Assembly: GCF_031846165.1 (NCBI RefSeq)
Contig: NZ_JAVRIE010000004.1
Span: forward strand, 186,001-250,000
Origin: Glaciecola blandensis
Lineage (GTDB): Bacteria > Pseudomonadota > Gammaproteobacteria > Enterobacterales > Alteromonadaceae
DNA length: 64,000 nt
Direction: 5' to 3'
The notes under the pieces were generated by a model, which saw only the letters and a program-made list of their open reading frames with translations, did no database searches and was not told where the DNA came from. Shown piece after piece: positions 18,128 through 27,306 of this stretch (positions within the stretch are counted from its first letter, which is position 1; the number at the start of each line of letters is the position of its first letter). The translations under genes and the position numbers were made by a program.

Positions 18128-18817
18128 ATGTCGCGCACAATTTTGTTAGTGGAAGACGAAGCACCTATCCGAGAAATGCTGTCCTTTGTTTTGGAGCAAG
18201 CAAGTTTTGGCGTTATCGAGGCTGAAGACTTTGATGTTGCTTTGGAAAAAGTCAAAGAACCTTACCCCGATCTTATTTTGCTGGATTGGATGTTGCCAGG
18301 AGGCAGCGGTGTGCAACTTGCAAAGAAGCTCAAACAGCATGAGTTTACGAGAGATATTCCGGTTATTATGTTAACCGCTCGCGGCGAAGAAGATGATAAA
18401 ATAAGAGGGCTTGAAGCCGGCGCTGACGATTATGTCACTAAGCCTTTTTCCCCGAAAGAGTTGGTTGCCAGAATAAAGGCAGTAATGCGTCGTGTTACGC
18501 CGACTAGTAAAGAAGAACCCATTGAGTTCAATGGGCTAATATTAGAGCCAATCTCACATCGTGTGACTGCAAATGAAGATCCTTTAGATATGGGACCCAC
18601 TGAGTTTAAATTACTCCACTTTTTTATGACCCACGCTGAACGTGTATATAGCCGAGAGCAATTACTCGATAACGTCTGGGGAACTAACGTTTACGTAGAA
18701 GATCGTACTGTCGATGTGCATATCCGTCGCTTACGTAAAGCCTTATCGCAACATGGCCACGACGCTATGATACAAACTGTTCGTGGCGCAGGATATCGCT
18801 TCTCTAACAAAATTTAA
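18128..18817 (+). CDS. phoB: Phosphate regulon response regulator PhoB
   Basis: OmpR-family activator of the phosphate-starvation response. The start at 18128 (MSRTILLVEDEAPIREML) gives 229 aa, the E. coli length; an ATG at 18110 is in frame but less likely. The receiver domain has D10, phosphoacceptor D53 in LILLDWMLPG, and conserved lysine in VTKPFSPKE. The C-terminal winged helix has RTVDVHIRRLRKAL and VRGAGYRF. phoR starts directly after its stop codon. Confidence 0.97.
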   Translation: MSRTILLVEDEAPIREMLSFVLEQASFGVIEAEDFDVALEKVKEPYPDLILLDWMLPGGSGVQLAKKLKQHEFTRDIPVIMLTARGEEDDKIRGLEAGADDYVTKPFSPKELVARIKAVMRRVTPTSKEEPIEFNGLILEPISHRVTANEDPLDMGPTEFKLLHFFMTHAERVYSREQLLDNVWGTNVYVEDRTVDVHIRRLRKALSQHGHDAMIQTVRGAGYRFSNKI

Positions 18818-20131
18818 ATGTATTACCCACGCTCCTGGACCAAAAGTCTTCTCAGGTTATGTTTATACATCGCCCTTATTGTCCTGCTTGGGATTTATGT
18901 CGGCGATGTTGTGTTGGTGCTATTGATTGCCGCCGTCACTCTACTCATCTTCAACTATCTCCATCTCTACAAGTTAACTAAGTGGCTTTGGGAAAGTCGT
19001 AAAATGTCTCCGCCATCTGCGCCAGGCGTATGGGAACATGTTTACGAGGGTATTTATTACTTGCAGCGCAGAAACAGAAACAAACGTAAGAACCTTGGCG
19101 AGCTCGTCAAACGGTTTCGTGAAGGGTCAGAAGCGCTTCCAGATGCCGTGGTCGTTGTCGATAAAGATGCGAAAATTGTATGGTGTAACCGCCATGCTCG
19201 AATTGAAATGGGCTTGAAGTGGCCGGATGATTCTGGGCGCCGCATCGATAATTTAATTCGTCATCCCAATTTTATTGAATACTTCCATTCTGGCGACTAT
19301 CACTATCCGATTGAAATACCAGCGCCGACGAATCCGAATAAAACCTTTGAATATCGGATCATGGCCTACGGTGAAGACCAATTGCTATTGATTATTCGTG
19401 ACGTATCTCGCGTGTCTCAATTAGAAGAAATGCGCAAAGACTTCGTGGCAAATGTATCTCACGAACTACGCACTCCGCTAACGGTTATCAATGGGTACTT
19501 GGAAGTCTTGTCGGTGGAAGATGAAGATAAATCGCCATTTGTTGGCAAAGCCATGATGGAAATGGAAACGCAAACCAAGCGTATGCAGGCACTCATTGAA
19601 GACTTGCTTATTTTATCGCGAATTGAAGCTTCTTCTGAACGAATTTATGAAAATACGATCGACATGACAGGTATGTTTGCGCAAGTGGAAATGGAAGCCA
19701 AGGCATTAAATAAAGAGAAGCGGCACAACATCAGCTTTAAAATTGATCCCGACTTGGTGATCTTTGGCGTTGAAACTGAAATGCGTAGCGCCTGCTCTAA
19801 CTTAGTCTTCAACGCTATTCACTACACACCTCCAGGGGGCACAATTAAGGTGCTATGGAAGAAGCGTGCTGATAGTGCTTATTTTGCCGTGATTGATGAT
19901 GGCGATGGCATCGACGACAAGCACCTTCGCCGCTTAACCGAACGCTTTTACCGGGTAGATAAAGCACGCTCTCGTAAAACAGGCGGTTCTGGGCTGGGCT
20001 TATCGATTGTGAAGCACGTGCTAAACCATCACAACTCGTTTTTGAATATCGAAAGCAAAGTTGGCAAGGGCAGTGAATTTTCATTTATACTACCTCCAGA
20101 ATTGGTTTACGAAAAAAACACACACTCTTGA
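18818..20131 (+). CDS. phoR: Phosphate regulon sensor kinase PhoR
   Basis: Membrane histidine kinase, 437 aa, partner of PhoB. Order: two N-terminal TM helices (residues about 10-50), a PAS domain (about 100-200), HisKA with the phosphoacceptor histidine in VANVSHELRTPLTVINGYLE, then HATPase with N box NLVFNAIHYTPPGG, G1 DDGDGI and G2 GGSGLGLSIVKHVL. It starts with no gap after phoB and its stop overlaps the TTG start of the pstS-like gene, so all three are in one operon. Confidence 0.97.
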   Translation: MYYPRSWTKSLLRLCLYIALIVLLGIYVGDVVLVLLIAAVTLLIFNYLHLYKLTKWLWESRKMSPPSAPGVWEHVYEGIYYLQRRNRNKRKNLGELVKRFREGSEALPDAVVVVDKDAKIVWCNRHARIEMGLKWPDDSGRRIDNLIRHPNFIEYFHSGDYHYPIEIPAPTNPNKTFEYRIMAYGEDQLLLIIRDVSRVSQLEEMRKDFVANVSHELRTPLTVINGYLEVLSVEDEDKSPFVGKAMMEMETQTKRMQALIEDLLILSRIEASSERIYENTIDMTGMFAQVEMEAKALNKEKRHNISFKIDPDLVIFGVETEMRSACSNLVFNAIHYTPPGGTIKVLWKKRADSAYFAVIDDGDGIDDKHLRRLTERFYRVDKARSRKTGGSGLGLSIVKHVLNHHNSFLNIESKVGKGSEFSFILPPELVYEKNTHS

Positions 20132-21333
20132 ATATCACGAATGCCAAAAAGCCAGCACAATTCGAAGTAAAGAAGCACCTTTGTGGTGTAATTTGTAGTC
20201 TTGTTGCAATCAGTTGTTTGCTGCTAAGCAGCCAAAAAGTCAACGCATTGGCGATCGAACCTTTTCCATACGAGTCATCTCCACAAGCGCAATTATCGCA
20301 ACCGCCACTTACTCAAGAGCAACTTACACAAGAGCAACTTACACAAGAGCGACTTACTCAAGAGGGACTTACACAAGAGCTTCTAGAAAACGAAAGGGAA
20401 ATTGAACTTCCGGGGGCGCTTGTCATAGAATCGGAAGCCCCCGACGCTAACAAAGCACTCGCGGGTGTTTATGGTAGCATTTCATCTGTTGGCTCTGATA
20501 CTTTAGCCACGCTTATTTCTCTCTGGGCTGAAGCGTTTAAATCTGATTATCCACAAGTGAAATTTCAAATTCAGGCTTCGGGCTCCGCAACAGCGCCACA
20601 AGCACTCAGCCAAGGTACCGCTACGATTGGGCCAATGTCTCGGGCATTAACGGCGAGTGAAATTAGTCGATTTACGCAAAAGTATGGTTACCCGCCAACG
20701 ACTTTTATTGTGGCGGTAGATGCCATCGCTATTTACGTTGAAAAGAACAATCCACTGCAGCAGTTACACCTAAGGGAAGTAGATGCGCTGTTTTCTGCAA
20801 CCCGTTTTTGTGGCGCTGAACGCCACCTCGATACTTGGAACGATTTGGGGGTGACTAAATTTGGCACTAATCGCGAAGTGCTTCTGTATGGCAGAAACTC
20901 AGCATCAGGTACATACGACCTATTTAAACAGCAGGGCTTGTGCGAAGGTGACTATAAACCCCGAGTTAATGAGCTTCCTGGGTCGGCGTCGGTAGTTCTG
21001 TCAATTGCCTCGTCTGTTGGCGGTCTCGGCTACGCAGCGATGGGCTATGATGACGATAATGTTAAAGCACTACCCATTGGCGTCAATGGGCCGGCTGACC
21101 AAGTTCAATATATCGCGCCGACAACCGACAATATTACCTCAGGTGCTTATCCTTTCTCTCGGTATTTGTACATTGTGGTTAACAAAGCGCCGAATGAACC
21201 ATTGCCTATTTTAGAACGCGCTTTTTTGCAATTCATTTTATCTGATGAAGGCCAAGCGATGGTTTCTGAAAACGGATACTATCCAATAAATCAAGAGCTT
21301 AAAGTTAGTCAGCTACAAAAGTTAGTCAATTAG
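20128..21333 (+). CDS. PstS-like phosphate-binding protein with repeat linker
   Basis: 401-aa exported solute-binding protein of the PstS family. The TTG at 20128 overlaps the phoR stop. A signal peptide (VKKHLCGVICSLVAISCLLL, ending near SQKVNA) is followed by a linker of about 60 residues with five LTQEQ-like pentapeptides. The binding domain begins near residue 115. Phosphate-loop motifs include SVGSDTLA, QASGSATAPQAL and GRNSASGTYDLF, matching the PstS pattern. No PstC, PstA or PstB follows, so it is not part of a local ABC importer. The setting in phoBR suggests a sensory or periplasmic relay role, or pairing with the TonB system downstream. Confidence 0.85.
   Translation: MNITNAKKPAQFEVKKHLCGVICSLVAISCLLLSSQKVNALAIEPFPYESSPQAQLSQPPLTQEQLTQEQLTQERLTQEGLTQELLENEREIELPGALVIESEAPDANKALAGVYGSISSVGSDTLATLISLWAEAFKSDYPQVKFQIQASGSATAPQALSQGTATIGPMSRALTASEISRFTQKYGYPPTTFIVAVDAIAIYVEKNNPLQQLHLREVDALFSATRFCGAERHLDTWNDLGVTKFGTNREVLLYGRNSASGTYDLFKQQGLCEGDYKPRVNELPGSASVVLSIASSVGGLGYAAMGYDDDNVKALPIGVNGPADQVQYIAPTTDNITSGAYPFSRYLYIVVNKAPNEPLPILERAFLQFILSDEGQAMVSENGYYPINQELKVSQLQKLVN
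20307..20381 (+). repeat. Five 15-bp tandem repeats inside the pstS-like gene
   Basis: Units of the form ACTTACWCAAGAGSN repeat five times without gaps, encoding LTQE plus one variable residue (Q, Q, R, G, L). The tract forms a flexible acidic/glutamine-rich linker between signal peptide and binding domain and may vary in copy number between strains. Confidence 0.9.
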
Positions 21334-21393
21334 GACGACTCAAAAAGAACGCCTTCCCCTCATTCTTTGTGAAACTTTTGTGACAATACTGAC

Positions 21394-21427
21394 ATGTAAC
21401 ATTTCTGTCATTTACATCAAGTAATCT
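21394..21427 (+). promoter_or_regulatory. Pho box and -10 before the repeat lipoprotein gene
   Basis: ATGTAACATTTCTGTCAT at 21394-21411 closely matches the Pho box, with a perfect CTGTCAT second half. TAATCT at 21422-21427 follows after 10 nt. The site lies about 70 nt before the start codon and implies that the lipoprotein gene (and perhaps the receptor gene) is PhoB-activated separately from phoBR. Confidence 0.7.
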
Positions 21428-21480
21428 CCATTCAAATTTTTTAGTCATATATTCTTATTTTTGAAGTTTTGGAGAACACA

Positions 21481-24264
21481 ATGAAATTGAACGGACTATT
21501 TAAAGTATCTGCAATCGCAGCCACTTTGTCACTTGCGGCATGTGGTGGCGACATCAACATTTCTGAAGGCGACATCATCGATAACAGTGTTGTGAATAAC
21601 GACAACAGCAATAACGGTGGCGGCGTCGTGACTCCTCCAGATGATACAAAGCCTGGTAGTGTTGATACTTTTCTTTCTGGTCAAGTTTCTACAGCCTTAG
21701 GTCAAACCGTAGAAGTTCGTGAATTGTCTGGTCGCTTAATTGCAGATGACACAAACAATGGTGTCATTACCTTAACTAACGATACGGTATGGGCGTTAAC
21801 TGGCCCGGTTTTCGTTGGTAACGATAACGCAGACAGTGTGACCTTAGAAGTTGAGCCGGGTACTATCGTTTTCGGTAGCCGCGGTGCAGATTATCTTGTA
21901 GTCAGTCGTGGTTCTTCAATCGAAGCCATCGGTAATGCATCTTCACCTGTTATCTTTACCTCATACAATGACGTTATTGGTGATGAAGTTGCTGCAGGCC
22001 AATGGGGCGGCATGATCATCCTCGGTAATGCACCTACAACGAAATGTCCTCAAGACGGCACGGAATGTTCACTACAAGTTGAAGGCGCTGAGACCGGTGC
22101 AGTCTTCGGTGGTACTGAAGTGACTGACGATTCAGGTACATTAAACTATGTAGTAGTGAAATATGCGGGCTTTGAAATTGCGCCAGACAACGAATTAAAC
22201 GGTATCACTTTTGGCGGTGTTGGTTCAGGTACAACAATTGATTACTTGCAAGTTCACGCTAATGCAGATGATGGTATTGAGTTCTTCGGTGGTTCAGTAA
22301 ATGCAAAACACGTTGTGTTAACGTCTATCCAAGACGACAGTGTTGACTGGGATAACGGATACAACGGTAAATTACAGTATGTTTATGTAGAACATGCAGC
22401 AGACGGCTCAGATGCCAACCGCGGTATTGAAGGTGACGGTGATGGTGGTGACGGTACTGCATTTTCACAACCTAAAGTGGCTAACATGACTATCGTCGGA
22501 AACAGCTTTGATACGGCTGATGCCGATTCTGAAGGCGTGTTGTTGCGCGACCAAACAGGCGCAAATATTATTAATATGCTGATCACTGGCCCTGCAGGCA
22601 TGGGCGAATGTTTAGAAATGGATAATGATGACACAGTTCAGGGCAACCTAAGCAATGGCAACATCACCATTTCAAACTCAGTCATCGCTTGTGATACACC
22701 TTTCCAGTTTGCAGATACAGACGTAGATCTTAATGATTGGTTCACAACAGATCAAACGGGTAATGACCTCATCGCATTTGCCGACCGCGCAAACTTAGGT
22801 TTGAACTCTGACGGCACCCTAACCGCAGAAAGCGCACTTCGCACAAGCGGCGGCAACCCTGCTGGCTTAGATGCATTCTTTGATACAAATACTTTTGTTG
22901 GTGCTATCGGTGATACTGACTGGCGTCAAGGTTGGGCATTTGGCTTTGGTGGTGGTGAAGTGGGTGTGGTTGAAACTGCATCTGGCTGCCCAGCAGGCAC
23001 AACAACGATTGCTGCGGTAGATGGCACAACTAATACTTGCCAACTTTCTGGTCGCATTACATCTAACTTAACCTTAACTGCTGGTAATCACTATGCATTA
23101 TCAGAAGCAGTATTCGTAGGTGGCGATAATACTGATAGCGCAACACTGACTGTAGAGCCTGGTGTAGTGGTATACGGTAGTTCTGGTGCAGATTACTTAG
23201 TAGTCAGCCGTGGTTCAAAAATTGAAGCGAACGGTACTGCAAGCTCACCTATTACTTTTACTTCTCGTGAGCACGTTGCAAATGGTGTGACTGCAGGTCT
23301 TGCCAATGGCGCTGCTGGTCAATGGGGCGGTATGGTTATATTAGGTAACGGTACTTCTACTAAATGTCCTACCGACGGAACGCCATGTGCACTTCAAGTT
23401 GAAGGTGTTCAAGAAGGTGCTGTTTTCGGTGGTACAAACGACGACGATAACTCAGGTACACTTCGCTACGTTCGCGTAATGCACGGTGGTTTTGAAGTTG
23501 CACCAGACAACGAACTAAACGGTATTACTTTTGGTGCGGTTGGTTCAGGTACAACGGTTGAATACTTACAAGTACATAAAAATGCTGATGACGGTGTTGA
23601 GTTCTTCGGTGGCGCAGTCAACGCGAAGTATGTTGTTTTAACTGGTATTCAAGACGATAGCGTCGACTGGGATAATGGCTTCAGCGGTAAAATGCAGTTT
23701 GTTTTAGTGAAGCATGCTGACGATGACTCAGATGCAAACCGCGGTATTGAAGGTGACGGTGACGGTGGTGAAGGTATGCCTTTCTCTAACCCAACTGTGG
23801 CTAACATGACAATTATTGGTAACAACTTTGACACTGCAGACGCTGACTCTGAAGGCGTACTATTGCGTGACCAAACTAACGCTCAGCTATATAACTTTGT
23901 CGTGACCGGTCCTGCTGGCATGGGCGAGTGTTTCGAAGCTGATTTGTCTGATGGTGATACAACTCTTGAAGAAAATATGGACGGTACGAGTGCAACTCAG
24001 CTAGTCTTCCAATCTTCGGTATTGGCATGTGACGAAAATATCAATAACTCAGGTACTTTTGACCAAGAAGCTTGGTTCCTAGGTCAAACAGGCAACTCAA
24101 CTGCAGCAAACCAAGCAGCAGTATTGAGTGGTATCTTTACTATCGATGCAACAACCCCAACAGATGTAACGACGCTAGACAGTTTCTTTACATCAGTTGA
24201 CTTCATCGGTGCGGTTAAAGATGCAGAGAACGACTGGACTGCTAATTGGACCGTTGGCCTTTAA
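21481..24264 (+). CDS. Large two-repeat beta-helix-like surface lipoprotein
   Basis: 927-aa lipoprotein. The start at 21481 has GGAG upstream; the signal ends in LSLAACGG, with Gly after the Cys, so outer-membrane sorting is expected. After a short Asn/Asp-rich linker come two tandem repeats of roughly 430 residues (about 70-500 and 515-927). Each contains VEPGTIVFGS / VEPGVVVYGS, ADYLVVSRGS, GQWGGM, PDNELNGITFG, DDGIEFFGG, QDDSVDWDNG, GIEGDGDGG and SEGVLLRDQT. The short-strand glycine-rich pattern suggests a right-handed beta-helix, and the acidic loops suggest calcium binding; both are inference. It lies between a Pho box and a TonB-dependent receptor gene and may be its surface partner. 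Function not known to me. Confidence 0.75.
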   Translation: MKLNGLFKVSAIAATLSLAACGGDINISEGDIIDNSVVNNDNSNNGGGVVTPPDDTKPGSVDTFLSGQVSTALGQTVEVRELSGRLIADDTNNGVITLTNDTVWALTGPVFVGNDNADSVTLEVEPGTIVFGSRGADYLVVSRGSSIEAIGNASSPVIFTSYNDVIGDEVAAGQWGGMIILGNAPTTKCPQDGTECSLQVEGAETGAVFGGTEVTDDSGTLNYVVVKYAGFEIAPDNELNGITFGGVGSGTTIDYLQVHANADDGIEFFGGSVNAKHVVLTSIQDDSVDWDNGYNGKLQYVYVEHAADGSDANRGIEGDGDGGDGTAFSQPKVANMTIVGNSFDTADADSEGVLLRDQTGANIINMLITGPAGMGECLEMDNDDTVQGNLSNGNITISNSVIACDTPFQFADTDVDLNDWFTTDQTGNDLIAFADRANLGLNSDGTLTAESALRTSGGNPAGLDAFFDTNTFVGAIGDTDWRQGWAFGFGGGEVGVVETASGCPAGTTTIAAVDGTTNTCQLSGRITSNLTLTAGNHYALSEAVFVGGDNTDSATLTVEPGVVVYGSSGADYLVVSRGSKIEANGTASSPITFTSREHVANGVTAGLANGAAGQWGGMVILGNGTSTKCPTDGTPCALQVEGVQEGAVFGGTNDDDNSGTLRYVRVMHGGFEVAPDNELNGITFGAVGSGTTVEYLQVHKNADDGVEFFGGAVNAKYVVLTGIQDDSVDWDNGFSGKMQFVLVKHADDDSDANRGIEGDGDGGEGMPFSNPTVANMTIIGNNFDTADADSEGVLLRDQTNAQLYNFVVTGPAGMGECFEADLSDGDTTLEENMDGTSATQLVFQSSVLACDENINNSGTFDQEAWFLGQTGNSTAANQAAVLSGIFTIDATTPTDVTTLDSFFTSVDFIGAVKDAENDWTANWTVGL

Positions 24265-24298
24265 TTCTGGCTACGAAGTTCGAAAGTTAATAATACAG

Positions 24299-24321
24299 GT
24301 GCGTTACTATAAGTAGCGCAC
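24299..24321 (+). promoter_or_regulatory. Perfect stem-loop between lipoprotein and receptor genes
   Basis: GTGCGTTACT at 24299-24308 pairs with AGTAGCGCAC at 24312-24321 (one G-U pair) around an ATA loop. There is no T run, so it is more likely an mRNA processing or stability element than a terminator. It could set different levels of lipoprotein and receptor from a shared transcript. Confidence 0.45.
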
Positions 24322-24450
24322 TTGCGTTTCCAAGATTCAGTTTAGACGTTGACTAGTTTTTTGCGATTTAAACCAGCAACACAATGAAGGTAAAAGCAGA
24401 GTATGTTTCACCGCATTAATAAGCAAAAACTAGCAGCTAAAGAGGTTAAA

Positions 24451-27102
24451 ATGAACCAGCCTGCAAACAGGTTTCCCTTGAAACAGTTAACACTCGCTGT
24501 GTTGGCTTCTCTTGCACTTAATCCGGCAGCATATGCCCAGCAAGAAGAAGAGGCCATTGAAGAAGTTGTTGCAACTGGCACAAGATTGAAAGGCACTGCG
24601 ACGGCCGTTTTAGAAGAACGAAAAAACCAAGCCTTCGTTGCCGACATTTTAGGGGCAGAACAAATTTCCCGAACAGGCGATAGCGATGCCGCATCTGCCT
24701 TACGTCGTGTTACCGGTTTGACTTTGGTAGACGGTAAGTTTATCTATGTTCGAGGTTTAGGTGAGCGTTACTCTAGTACTCAGCTAAACGGTGCTGCTGT
24801 GCCAAGTCCAGATCCGACTCGAAACGTTATTCCTTTGGATTTATTCCCTTCAGATATCATCGAGAGTTTGTCGGTTCAGAAGTCGTACTCGCCTTCTATG
24901 CCAGCGTCATTTGGTGGTGGTAACGTTGATATACGCTTAAAGTCTATCCCAACTCAGTTTATTTTCAATGTCAGCGGTAGCCTAGGTTACAACACTGAAA
25001 ATTCTGGCGATGGACTTGCCTACAATGGCGGTGATAAAGACTGGCAAGGTCGCGATGATGGCTCTCGTGCAGCACCCGATGCCATTGCTGCAAGGTGGCA
25101 AAACAAAGACTTTCTAGACTCGCTTGATCAAGACGTAGCATTGGACTTATTCAGTGACGTGAAGCGTGATTACGACCCTTTCCTCGAGAGCGTAGGGCCT
25201 GATGCAGGCTTTAGTTTCTCTGTTGGTAACAGCTATGATGTTAACGATAAACTACGTTATGGTTTCTTGGTAACAAGTAGCTATGACAACGAAACGACAG
25301 TGTCAGAAGAATACGAATTACAGCAAGCTGACCGAGTGCAGGATTCAATTAATGTCGTGCGCTTTTTTGATGACATTTCTGTAACGGAAACAACGGTGAA
25401 ATGGTCAAACATGATCAACCTTGGTATTGACTACAACCGTAACCATCGCGTTGACTACAGCTTAATTGTCTTGAACGATACTCGTGACGAAGTGAGCGAA
25501 AAGTTTGGTAATACTGAAAACCTCAACCAAGCGGAAGGTTTGCGTATTCGCGATGTTGAGATTGAGTATGAAGAACGTAAAATGTTTACCAACCAAATCC
25601 GCGGTATGCACACGTTCCCTGAGTTGAATTTTGCCGGTTTTGATTGGAAATACAGCGTCGGTCGTTCACTTCGTAGAGCGCCAGGAAACTTTGAATCACG
25701 TTTTGTGATTAGTGACGATAATCAAGATGGCGTTTTCAGTCTTGATAACGAAATTGGCTTAAATAACTCTACGACGGCAGCGCGATACTCTTTCCAAACT
25801 TTGCATGACAGACTAGAAAACGGTGGTTACAACATCACTTTGCCTGTGTCTATTGAGAATTGGGAAATGGAAATGAAGTTTGGTGCGGATTTCGTAACCA
25901 AAACGCGTACCGCTGAAAACCGACGTTTCGATGTCAACACTCGGGCATTTGCCGATTCAAGTTTGCTATTGGGCAGTTCTTACTTCGACAGCGTGAGTGA
26001 TACCGTGCTAGCAGATATCAACAATTTCAATGGTGCAGGTCCTGCCATTATTCGTGATACCACTATTGCGGGTGATGATTATGCTGCTGGCCAAAAAGTC
26101 GATGCGTATTATGTCGAGGGTGATTTCTTCTACAAAAACAAATGGCGCTTTAGTGGCGGTGTGCGTTGGGAAGACTTTCGCCAAGTGGTAGCGCCTTTCG
26201 ACCCTAGAACTAACCAGTTCGATTTGCCTGATGAAGCTGACCGTTCACAACTGGCTTTCCAAGAGGATGATTTTTATCCTGCGTTCGCGGTAACTTACAT
26301 CAAAGATGAAAGCATGCAATTCCGTGCAAGCATTGGCCAAACGGTTGTTCGTCCAGACTTACGAGAAGTCTCTTCTTCTACCTTTATTGACCCACTTACC
26401 GAGTTCCCAATTGCGGGTACACCAGGGATCAAAACTACGTCAATTCTAAATTATGATTTGCGTTGGGAGTGGTATAGAGAAGCTGGGAATAACTTGTCAG
26501 TCGGTTTGTTCTATAAAGATATGGATGCGCCGATCGAATCGGTGCAATCACCAGCGCAAGATGGCCCACCTTTGATCAGGATCGCCAATGCTGAAACAGG
26601 TGAGTTATTTGGTATTGAAGTTGAATTTTTGCAAGGCTTAGAATTTATTGGCAAAGGTGTTTGGGACAATATGTTTGTTTCAGGTAACTTAACCTTAAGT
26701 GATTCTGAGATTCAACTTGATCGTCAGAATATTGTTGACCAAACTGGTGTGTCGGCTGCGGTTACAAACCTAGAACGTCGCTTAACAGGCCACTCACAAT
26801 ACGTGATGAACCTGCAAGGTGGTTTTGATTCAGACAACGGTGAGCACAGCGTATCAGTAGTATACAACGTGTTTGGTGAGCGTATATTAATACCTGGTAT
26901 CGATGGTTTTGATGATAGTTATGAGCAACCTTTTCATTCATTTGATACAGTTTATAAGTACTATCCTGATTTCAATACGACCTTGACCTTTAAGGTTCAA
27001 AACATTTTAGGTGAAACCAAAGAACTTGAATTTGAAGATGTCTTATTACGTTCAGAAACGCGCGGACGTAAGATTAGTTTGGCAATCAAATACGATTTTT
27101 AA
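24451..27102 (+). CDS. TonB-dependent outer-membrane receptor
   Basis: 883-aa receptor. The start at 24451 has AGAGG upstream and gives a normal signal peptide ending in NPAAYAQ; a start at 24403 is possible. A short acidic segment with EEVVATGTR (TonB-box area) precedes the plug (about residues 45-175) with DAASALRRVTGLT, FIYVRGLGERYSS, LNGAAVPSPDPTR and FGGGNVDIR. The beta-barrel fills the rest and ends in IKYDF, with terminal Phe as for Bam substrates. It follows the Pho-linked lipoprotein and precedes a dedicated TonB2 motor. A phosphate or phosphorylated substrate is inferred from context only. A strong terminator follows. Confidence 0.92.
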   Translation: MNQPANRFPLKQLTLAVLASLALNPAAYAQQEEEAIEEVVATGTRLKGTATAVLEERKNQAFVADILGAEQISRTGDSDAASALRRVTGLTLVDGKFIYVRGLGERYSSTQLNGAAVPSPDPTRNVIPLDLFPSDIIESLSVQKSYSPSMPASFGGGNVDIRLKSIPTQFIFNVSGSLGYNTENSGDGLAYNGGDKDWQGRDDGSRAAPDAIAARWQNKDFLDSLDQDVALDLFSDVKRDYDPFLESVGPDAGFSFSVGNSYDVNDKLRYGFLVTSSYDNETTVSEEYELQQADRVQDSINVVRFFDDISVTETTVKWSNMINLGIDYNRNHRVDYSLIVLNDTRDEVSEKFGNTENLNQAEGLRIRDVEIEYEERKMFTNQIRGMHTFPELNFAGFDWKYSVGRSLRRAPGNFESRFVISDDNQDGVFSLDNEIGLNNSTTAARYSFQTLHDRLENGGYNITLPVSIENWEMEMKFGADFVTKTRTAENRRFDVNTRAFADSSLLLGSSYFDSVSDTVLADINNFNGAGPAIIRDTTIAGDDYAAGQKVDAYYVEGDFFYKNKWRFSGGVRWEDFRQVVAPFDPRTNQFDLPDEADRSQLAFQEDDFYPAFAVTYIKDESMQFRASIGQTVVRPDLREVSSSTFIDPLTEFPIAGTPGIKTTSILNYDLRWEWYREAGNNLSVGLFYKDMDAPIESVQSPAQDGPPLIRIANAETGELFGIEVEFLQGLEFIGKGVWDNMFVSGNLTLSDSEIQLDRQNIVDQTGVSAAVTNLERRLTGHSQYVMNLQGGFDSDNGEHSVSVVYNVFGERILIPGIDGFDDSYEQPFHSFDTVYKYYPDFNTTLTFKVQNILGETKELEFEDVLLRSETRGRKISLAIKYDF

Positions 27103-27139
27103 ACTGACATAAAAAGTTCATAAAAGTCCTAAGCTAGCT

Positions 27140-27177
27140 AAAAGGCTGCACTATTCAAAGGTAGTGCAGCCTTTTTC
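27140..27177 (+). terminator. Rho-independent terminator after receptor gene
   Basis: AAAGGCTGCACTA and TAGTGCAGCCTTT form a 13-bp stem with a TTCAAAGG loop and a T run. It separates the receptor gene from the TonB2 operon, which has its own Pho box. Confidence 0.92.
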
Positions 27178-27215
27178 ATTTCCGATACTTATTATCCCTC
27201 CCAATTATGACAGTC

Positions 27216-27249
27216 ATGTAATAAATCTGTAATACAAGACCTCTATCCT
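27216..27249 (+). promoter_or_regulatory. Pho box and -10 before the TonB2 operon
   Basis: ATGTAATAAATCTGTAAT at 27216-27233 differs from the E. coli-type Pho box only at cytosines replaced by A. TATCCT at 27244-27249 follows after 10 nt. The start codon of the first gene is about 57 nt downstream. Confidence 0.65.
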
Positions 27250-27306
27250 TTGCGCAGATTTTGGTATGTGGCCCATACCGGTTTAATTTGAAATTAGGAT
27301 GCGTAT

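Noticed and set aside
20307..20381. 15-bp repeats considered as a CRISPR-like or regulatory array
   Set aside because: The units are contiguous without spacers and stay in frame as LTQEx codons, so they are a coding tandem repeat.
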